The notes under the pieces are model-generated. The model saw only the letters and a program-made list of their open reading frames with translations. It searched no databases and was not told the origin of the DNA. A program made the position numbers and the translations under genes. Below, piece after piece: positions 57,065-64,000 of a DNA stretch of 64,000 nucleotides. Within the stretch, counting starts at the first letter, position 1; each line of letters starts with the position of its first letter. The DNA is taken from assembly GCA_022559845.1 (NCBI GenBank), contig CM040120.1, positions 166,452,334 through 166,516,333 on the forward strand, written 5' to 3'. The stretch is from Amorphophallus konjac. Taxonomy: Eukaryota > Streptophyta > Magnoliopsida > Alismatales > Araceae.

Positions 57065-57950
57065 GTTAAAAATTATGGTCTGGCTGGGACCCAAACCTTT
57101 ATCAACAGAAACTGGACACACCTTGAGAAACAAAAAGAAACAAATGAAATGCACATCAATAACAAAACTGTCAACTCTCAACACAGAAAGAAAGAGGGGT
57201 TAAAACAGATCTAGATTCCCAAGACTGTGCTTAATGAATTGAACGGTATTTTTGGACCCAACTTACCTTGGGTTCCAAAGCACACAACTTAAATTGTTAT
57301 TGTGCAGGTGAGCCTAGTAGCCGAGAACAACAAGTGGTATCTCGACAGTGGCTGCTCGAGGCACATGACAAGGGATCAAAGAAAGTTCAGCAAGCTTGAA
57401 TTGAAAGCAGGAGGGTCAGTTAAGTTTGGAGGTAAAAACAAAGGTCAAATCATTGGGACCGGAACCATCGGTAAGAAAACCTCCAACTCTGTTGAAAAAG
57501 TCTTGTTGGTTGAAGGTCTGCAACACAATTTATTGAGTATTAGTCAGTTATGTGACAAGGGTCACAAGGTTCTTTTTGATGAGCATGCTTGCAAAATTTT
57601 AGAAACAAACTCCGATAAAATAAAGTTCATTGCAAATAGAGTCAATAATGTCTATATTGTGGATCTTGATGTTGAGTCTGAGTCTAATCTGTGTCTCACT
57701 GCTGATTCAGAGAATAACATGTTTGACTGGCATAGGCGACTAGGCCATGCTAGCTTTAACACCTTGCATAAATTAGCTAAATTTGATTTAGTTAGAGGCA
57801 TGCCTAGCTTGAAGTTCAAATCATTCTCTAAGCCTTGAGATGCCTGTGCTCTAGGCAAGCAAACACGAGCTTCTTTTAAAATAAGGACTGAGAGCTTGTC
57901 AAACAAGCTTATGGAACACTTGCACATGGATCTCTTTGGTCCTACCAGAC
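57065..57950 (+). pseudogene. pol: Protease and integrase N-terminus of Sire-2
   Basis: Same frame as gag, with stops at 57212 and 57290. A W-V-P-K motif lies near 57270. The copia protease active site is L-D-S-G-C-S-R-H-M (57340-57365), complete with D-S-G. Then L-L-S-I-S-Q-L-C-D and the integrase pre-domain F-D-W-H-R-R-L-G-H-A-S (near 57722). A TGA at 57836 replaces the first Cys of the zinc region (next residues D-A-C-A-L-G-K-Q). At about 57948 the sequence jumps from H-M-D-L-F-G-P-T directly to the end of the integrase core. Confidence 0.85.
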
Positions 57951-58605
57951 CCCAGAACAGAATGGAATTGTGGAGAGAAGGAATCGAACAATAGTGGAAA
58001 TGGCAAGAACATTACTAATGGAGAGTCAGCTACCGAAGAGTTTTTGGGCAGAAGCAGCAAACACAGCCTGTTATATACTTAATAGAGCTTTGGTAAGACC
58101 CATACATAAGAAAACACCATATGAACTCCTGAAAGGTAAGAGGCCTAATGTCTCATATTTCAAAATTTTTGGTTCAAAATGCTTTATTCATAATAACAAC
58201 AAGAGAGACTTAGATAAATTTGATGCTAGAAGTATTCCAGGAATATTCCTAGGATACTCTGAAACATCTAGGGCCTTCAGGGTCTTTAATAAAACTGATA
58301 GAACTATAGAGGAAACCCCTCATGTTATTTTTGATGAAACAAAAATCTCTAACAGTCTAAATGATGATAACAGGTCTACAAGTCATGGTGGAGAGTTCCT
58401 GAATCAAATGCAAGAGGAGGAAGTACAACCGGCTGAAGAACCCACTGATCTGAACCCAGTAAGTACACCCGAACAAGGTGAGTCCTCAACAAATGTCAGA
58501 ATTTTAAAAGACCACCCTGTAACCAATATAATTGGTAGTCTTCATGATCCTCCTAGGACAAGATCCTATTTCAGAAACGTTCAGAATCAGGACTTAAAGC
58601 TTTAG
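57951..58605 (+). pseudogene. pol: Integrase C-terminal half of Sire-2
   Basis: A different frame from the upstream part, because of the deletion. It starts at P-E-Q-N-G-I-V-E-R-R-N-R (the last catalytic E is kept), then S-F-W-A-E-A-A-N-T-A and F-G-S-K-C-F-I-H, and a loop ending near 58560. The stretch with the two catalytic aspartates of the DDE triad is missing; judged against family spacing, roughly 70-90 residues are gone. The frame ends at 58605 after another shift near 58580. Confidence 0.85.
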
Positions 58606-60140
58606 TTTCTCAAATTGAGCCTAAGACCATTGAAGAAGCCTTAAGTGATGAGAATTGGATAACTGCCATGTGTGAAGAACTAGGGCAATTTGATAGAAAC
58701 AATGTCTGGGAACTTGTACCTAGACCTGAAAATTTCAATGTAATAGGAACAAAATAGGTTTTTAAGAACAAACTGAATGAAGAAGGTGTCATCTCTAGGA
58801 ATAAAGCTAGACTTGTAGCTAAAGGCTACAGTCAGGAGTATGGAGTAGATTTTGATGAATCCTTTGCTCCAGTAGCTAGAATGGAGGCTATCAGAATTCT
58901 ATTAGCATTTGCTTGTTCAAACAACATAAAACTTCAACAAATGGATGTTAAGAGTGCTTTCTTGAATAGAATTTTAAAAGAAGAAGTTTATGTTGAACAA
59001 CCTCCTGGATTTCAGTTTTCAACGAAACCTAATCAAGTTTTCAAGTTAAACAAAGCTCTTTATGGACTAAAGCAGGCTCCTCGGGCCTGGTATGAAAGGC
59101 TGACTAGTTTCTTACTGAATAAAGGATATAACAGAGGTAAAGTTGACCAAACCTTATTCATTAAGAATTCAATACAAGATCTCATCATAGTTCAGGTATA
59201 TGTGGACGACATCATCTTTGGATCAACAAATCCTAAACTGTGTAAAGAATTTTCACAGCTTATGTCAGCTGAATTTGAGATGAGCTTAGCTGGGGAACTG
59301 ACTTATTTCCTTGGCTTGCAGATAAATCAAATGACAGATGGCTGTTTCTTCCACCAAACAAAGTACACGCTGGATATCCTAAAAAGGTTTGGGATGACTA
59401 ACCTGAAGCATATTTCCACCCCAATGAGCACAAGCATGACCCTTAATGCAGATGAGTCAGATAAACAAGTGGATGAAAAACTCTACAGAGGTATGATCGG
59501 ATCCCTCTTGTACTTAACTGCCTCTAGGCCAGACATACAATTCAGTGTTGGTTTATGTGCAAGATATCAGTCTAGGCCTACTGAACTACATTTGTCTGCT
59601 GTAAAAAGAATCTTTAGATATCTGTCTGCCACACATACATTAGGCTTATGGTATCCTGCTTCACGCACATTAGATCTAGTTGCATACACTGATGCAGACT
59701 TTGCTGGATGCAAACTAGATTGGAAGAGCACCAGTGGCCACTGCCAATTCTTAGGAGGATGCCTAGTTTCTTGGAGTTCAAAGAAACAACATTCAGTGAC
59801 TCTTTCCACTGCTGAGGCTGAATACGTGGCTGCAAGCAGCTGTGGCACTTAGGTTATCTGGATCAAGCATCAACTTCAGGATTACCAAGTAGAGACAGGT
59901 TGCACTCCCATCTTTTGTGATAACACTAGTGCCATAAATATTGCAAAGAATCCTTTTTTACACTCACGAACAAAACACATTGAAATCAGGAACCACTTTA
60001 TCAAAAATGAAATTGCAAATAAAACATTTGAATTAATTCATGTTGGGACTGCAGATCAAATTGCTGATATTTTTACAAAACCTCTAGATACTGAAAAATT
60101 CACTTCTTTGAGAAGAGAACTTGGTATTTACAAACTCTGA
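58580..60140 (+). pseudogene. pol: Reverse transcriptase and RNase H of Sire-2
   Basis: Third frame, with TAGs at 58755 and 59850 and a natural end TGA at 60138-60140. RT has [30 protein letters not shown] and Y-V-D-D-I-I-F-G-S (near 59200), with both catalytic aspartates. RNase H has [14 protein letters not shown] and S-T-A-E-A-E-Y-V-A, then the stop at 59850 where Q is usual, and the final H-I-E-I-R-N-H-F and D-I-F-T-K-P-L blocks. The order after integrase confirms copia. Confidence 0.9.
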
Positions 60141-61580
60141 CTGATTTGAGGCAATGAATTCTGGTTCATGTATTTCCATAAATTTAGTGGTAGTTTTGTC
60201 ATACTTTTTCTGGTGGGGGTCCCTATGTGAGGGGGAGCGGGTGTGTGCTTTGAGTAAAGTCAATTCTGCTTCTCTGCTGTTTTCTAGGTAGAATGGAAGA
60301 TAGAGCTACTAGAGAGGGGGAGCTTGACTAATTAGAAACGCTTGAAAGATGGTTGTTGTTGCTGGATTAAATGTTAGAATTGATCTTGAATATTCCTCTT
60401 AATAGAACCTCATTCATTTCCTACATTCTTAAGTTTGTGCAATTAAAGTCCAGCTAGAATCATCTTCTAGTAAGTCTTAAGAGGCTAAGATTAACCTTCA
60501 CAAGTATATCCTCTTACTTTGTTGCATGACTCATGAACAAGCTAGACTTGTAAGAAATGGTTTCTGTTTATGAGCTTCTCATTGGACATCTTGATAAGAC
60601 CTCTAATATTTACCCTGGTTTTTGTCTTCAAACAACCCCTTGTTGAGCTAGTTAAACTGATCTGTGCTTAAAACTGCATACTGAGAAACTAGGAATCCCA
60701 TCAATGAAATGAGAATTTCCTATGTCATGAGGTATCAGTTCTCATAAACAAAATCAAAAGAAAGAACTACAATTCAAAATTATGCTTGGCAGAGCAATGA
60801 TGACAATATGGTGAGTAACTGGGGATTCTGGCCTCTGATCAAGGTGTCTCCTCATGTAACAACCAATGGTCACTATCTCTGTTCTCTAATTGAGAAGTGA
60901 TGAGGCTCTTACACTGAGTAACTGAGGATGCTGGCCTCTGACCAAGGTGCATACTTAATATCAAAAGTGTAACTGGCCAAATACACTCTATAACTGTGCT
61001 CTCTATGCCTGGACTATTTGTCCTCAATGCCTACAGGCTGTCTTAGTGGTTCAAACTCTTGTTGTCTCTTTGACAAGCCTTAACAGCTACCTCAGTCATA
61101 CTTGTTACCACTTGCTCTTCTCTCATAATCATAGTAAGTTGATAAACTTCAAGTTTATTCTGAATCTCTTTCTCTTACCAGAACTCCAAGATTCTTCACT
61201 GAACCTTACAGCCCCACTTAAGCATCTAAGATTTGACAATGAGTTTCTACTGTTGGAATCCTCTCCATCTTTTCTCATCAGTCCAGCGTCAACATCTCTC
61301 TTTCTCCTTGTTTAGATGATGTCAAAGGGGGAGAAGGTTGAAAAGTCTGAAAAGGGGAGAAGGTTGAAAGGGGGAGTAAAGAGGTTGAAAGGATGGGTGA
61401 TCTAGTAGCTAGCTAGTGGAAGGAAGGTTTTGGAATGGTTTTAGGTAAAAGATTATGTGTGCTATGAGTTCAGGCCTTGAGAGGTCACCATTGCTACCCT
61501 TATTGAGAATGTTTTAAGTTGGTGTTTCTTCTTTCACTAAACTTGACTCATGGTGTTACCATCATCAAAAAGGGGGAGAT
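60141..61580 (+). other. 3' untranslated region of Sire-2 with repeated polypurine tracts
   Basis: 1.4 kb without recognisable coding and no envelope-like frame. GGGGGAG occurs at 60231, 60316, 61327, 61370 and 61572, with a four-G variant near 61355. The last abuts the 3' LTR and should be the functional primer. Confidence 0.8.
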
Positions 61581-63482
61581 TGTTGCATCTCTGTAGTTTT
61601 GATGATGACTAACACTATGAATCAAATTATTTTTATGATAATTATTTTGATGCTCCTTGATGAATGATAAAGATCCTGCATTGTCTAAATATTCTTAGGA
61701 TCTAATGTTGTTGTCTTGCATGCACATCTATGGATCAAATGCTTTTTCATCATGCTTTTCTGATTTAATGCTCCTCTATCATGTTCACCCATGAGATCAT
61801 ACTTATTTGTCTTGTTTATATGGGTTCTGTGCATTTAGTGTGTTGACGCACTTGGCTGGCTGCGTAGACGCAATAGTGCGTCTTTCGCTTGCTATTTTGT
61901 CCATTGCGTCGACGCTGTCACTGGATGCGTTGACACATTGGCATGTTGCCAGGGGCGTGAGCATTTTGTTTAAGCAGTTGAGGCGACGCTGCACGATGGA
62001 AGCGTCGACGCCTTGAGCGTCTCGCCTAAGGAGCTGAGGCGACGCTGCATGATGGAAGCGTCGACGCCTTGAGCTTATGACCCAAGGTCTTATGATCAAC
62101 AACCAAGCAGACGCGTCGACGCTGTCACTAATGCGTTGACGCATTAGTGTGTTTTTTCAAGGGACCTGTTCTCCATTATATCCATTGCGTTAACGCCTTG
62201 GCTTTAGTGCGTTGACGCGTTCTTCAGTCCTTTGATAAGTCCCGTGCAATCTGTGTGAACAAATGTATGACTTGAATATTTCTGAGATTGACTAAATGTT
62301 CTCTGAGACCATACAGGGACTTAAAGACAAATTGGAGCTTTATTCCAATCATGTGAGCACGTGATTTGAGGGAATAATCATCTAACACGTGGCTCGGCTC
62401 ATCTGGAAGCATCTCTTCGCGCGTGACTCCCACACCCTCAGTCTCTCGTGAGCTTGGACATATATATAGGAAGGGTTCTGCTCCTAAAATGCTACTGAAG
62501 CCGCAGAAGAGAGGGCTTGGCCAGAGCAAGAGGAAGAAGAGGAGGAGCCATCCTGATCCATTCGTTGAGTGTACCTGAAAAGAGAGAGTGGTGAAGGAGA
62601 GGATGGGTTTCTGCTACGTTCTGTTTATGCTTCTCTAAGAAGCTACATTGGTTCTCCGTTTGATTGCTCATCGATATTTCTTTATGTTTTCAGTTGTTTG
62701 TTCTTAAATTCCGATACTCTGTTTTATCGTTCCCTCTAGGTGTAGAGGAAGAGAGGTGAATCCTCTGGGTTGCATTGTGGTTCCCTCTGAATCAGATCAG
62801 AGGAAGGGAGGTGGTCTCCGGGGTTGTTGTGTTCAGATAGTGAGGAGGCTATCTGGGTTGTTCCATCCGGCTGTGGAGGAAGAGAGACATCGTCTCTGAT
62901 TTGCAGTGAGTGTGGGTCACTACTGGGTTCCCTCTTGTCTAAGAGGAAGGGAGAGTTATCTCCGAGTCAGGTCTTGTGGTGTGAGACCTGGGTGCAAGCT
63001 GTGAGTTCAGCGTCTGTAGGGATTTCGATCCCCAAGCTGTGGATCAACGTGTTGTTGGCAGACTGAGTCTGCGGTTCTTTCTTGTGAAAGGGAAGCCTCA
63101 CTCGGCCTTGAGTGAGGGATGGACGTAAGTCTGCAGGTTGCAGACTAAACCATCTAAACCTCTTGTTCTCTGTGGTGTGGTTGTGCGCATCTATTTCCTT
63201 TATGCTTCTGTCTGGTTTCATGAAGTAAGTATGATTGTTGATGATCGGAACCTTGGTCTGACTGCTCGCTTAGTGCTTGTGCATATGTGCTGATGAAATT
63301 CTGAATGATATATGTTCTGTGCTCGTGATGTGCCTTATCTTGTTTAAGGTTTCTGATCATTCATATTGTTAGTCTTCCTAGCCAATTTCATCTTGTAAGA
63401 TCTCCTCGGCTCGGATAATTTTTTTTTAAACGGTGATCTATTCATCCCCTCCCCTTCTAGCTCACCGTCCTCTTACTTAACA
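61581..63482 (+). repeat. 3' LTR of Sire-2
   Basis: 1902 bp, same features as the 5' LTR at +8353. Most differences are transitions. Confidence 0.97.
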
Positions 63483-64000
63483 ATCTCGACCTGAAAATAC
63501 CTAAAAACCCTAATTTTGGGGCTGGCTTTCTAGGCTCTATAAATAGACCCTAGTGGCCGGACGTCGAAAGGGGCGGGGAGATTTTTGGTCGACGGCAAAG
63601 CCCTGCCGCATTCCTGAGCGACCTAGCACCAAGGAGGGAGGCTCTCTACGTCCTTACGAGCCTCCGGTTCAGGGAGTAGTCCATGGGTTGTGTTATAGTG
63701 TCGTCTATAGATTTCTTCGTCGTCTATTGCATGCATTGCTTTTCCCCCACGTCCTCCCTCGTTTTCGTTTCCATGCACACATCCACCCACGCTTTTGTCA
63801 CCCTAGGGGTTTAAAATCCCCCAGGTATTCCCCTTTCCATTAATTTATGCTTAATCTTTCTTATGTGAACATGTAGTACGTCATTTAGTTCTAATTTGGG
63901 TGTTTCTCTCATGTCTTTACACTGTTTTGCAGGTCAGCACTTCATCAGCACGAGGCCCATCCCCTCTGGCCGGCCGGAGAGGGTGGAGGTCGAACCCTTG
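63483..64000 (+). repeat. 3' LTR of Tat-3, continuation to the window edge
   Basis: Begins with the second ATCTC and matches 36763-37280. TATA at 63538-63546. About 390 bp of LTR should remain beyond the window. Confidence 0.95.

Larger units (their letters stand above)
53228..63482 (+). mobile_element. Sire-2: complete-length, defective Sirevirus (copia)
   Basis: Length 10255 bp, in the Tat-3 3' LTR. LTRs 53228-55129 and 61581-63482, both 1902 bp, about 37 differences by eye (1.9%). Target duplication ATCTC (53223-53227, 63483-63487). Order gag, protease, integrase, RT, RNase H is copia. Gag core, coiled coil, W-V-P-K motif and repeated polypurine tracts fit the SIRE/Maximus group. The coding part has about nine stops, two frame changes and an integrase deletion. 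Confidence 0.95.
35972..64000 (+). mobile_element. Tat-3: non-autonomous Tat-type element, interrupted by Chromo-2 and Sire-2
   Basis: 5' LTR 35972-37677; internal 37678-43215 and 49898-52431; 3' LTR 52432-53227 and 63483 to the window edge. It encodes gag and a long unknown region and no pol. Its two LTRs differ at about 41 of 1313 compared positions by eye (3.1%). The 5' flank GTGAT (35967-35971) is in the PMD exon of Tat-2; the matching flank is outside the window. Confidence 0.88.

Noticed and set aside
60141..61580. Envelope-like gene of Sire-2
   Set aside because: No long frame, signal peptide or membrane segment; only short frames such as 61046-61315.

Overview
This window looks like nuclear DNA from a large, repeat-rich plant genome, most likely an angiosperm. 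I see no host gene, rRNA, tRNA gene, CRISPR array or prokaryotic operon. Nearly all of it is LTR retrotransposon: Ty3/gypsy elements of the Tat type (G-patch after the protease, Y-V-D-D reverse transcriptase, long leaders), Ty3/gypsy chromoviruses with chromodomains, and Ty1/copia elements of the Sirevirus (SIRE/Maximus) type. The species cannot be told from the sequence.

Layout. 1-8289: the 5' part of a minus-strand Tat element, Tat-1 (RT, protease plus G-patch, gag, leader, 5' LTR). 8290-9066: unassigned. 9067-17999: Sire-1, a minus-strand Sirevirus with gag remnants and no pol; its 5' LTR is cut by the next element. 18000-25522: Tekay-1, a minus-strand chromovirus with its 3' LTR and a long pol frame, truncated in gag. 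25523-about 30101: Chromo-1, the 3' half of a plus-strand chromovirus, carrying a 2110-bp solo LTR (26851-28960, target duplication GTCTG) inside its integrase. About 30102-31472: a Sirevirus-like LTR remnant (Sire-R).

31473-64000 is a nest. Tat-2 (minus strand) sits in Sire-R and carries, antisense to itself, a broken two-exon gene with a plant mobile domain (PMD). Tat-3 (plus strand, 35972 to beyond the window) sits inside the PMD exon. Tat-3 encodes gag plus an unknown second region and no pol. It was invaded by Chromo-2 (43216-49892, duplication CTTAG), a very young non-autonomous chromovirus that keeps only a protease-like fold and an integrase tail with chromodomain. Its 3' LTR was also invaded by Sire-2 (53228-63482, duplication ATCTC, two 1902-bp LTRs). 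LTR divergence counted by eye agrees with this order: Tat-3 about 3%, Sire-2 about 1.9%, Chromo-2 about 0.3%.

The most unusual theme is in the non-coding parts. Four unrelated families carry arrays of short CG-rich inverted repeats in their LTRs or leaders: hairpins with CGCC stems (Tat-1), hairpins with CGG/CCG stems whose arms vary together (Tat-2, Tat-3), GGGTCGACCC palindromes shared by a copia and a gypsy LTR (Sire-1, Tekay-1), and GCGTYRACGC palindromes (Sire-2). A second theme is non-autonomy: Sire-1, Tat-3 and Chromo-2 each keep a different small part of the usual gene set, so their movement must have relied on enzymes supplied in trans.
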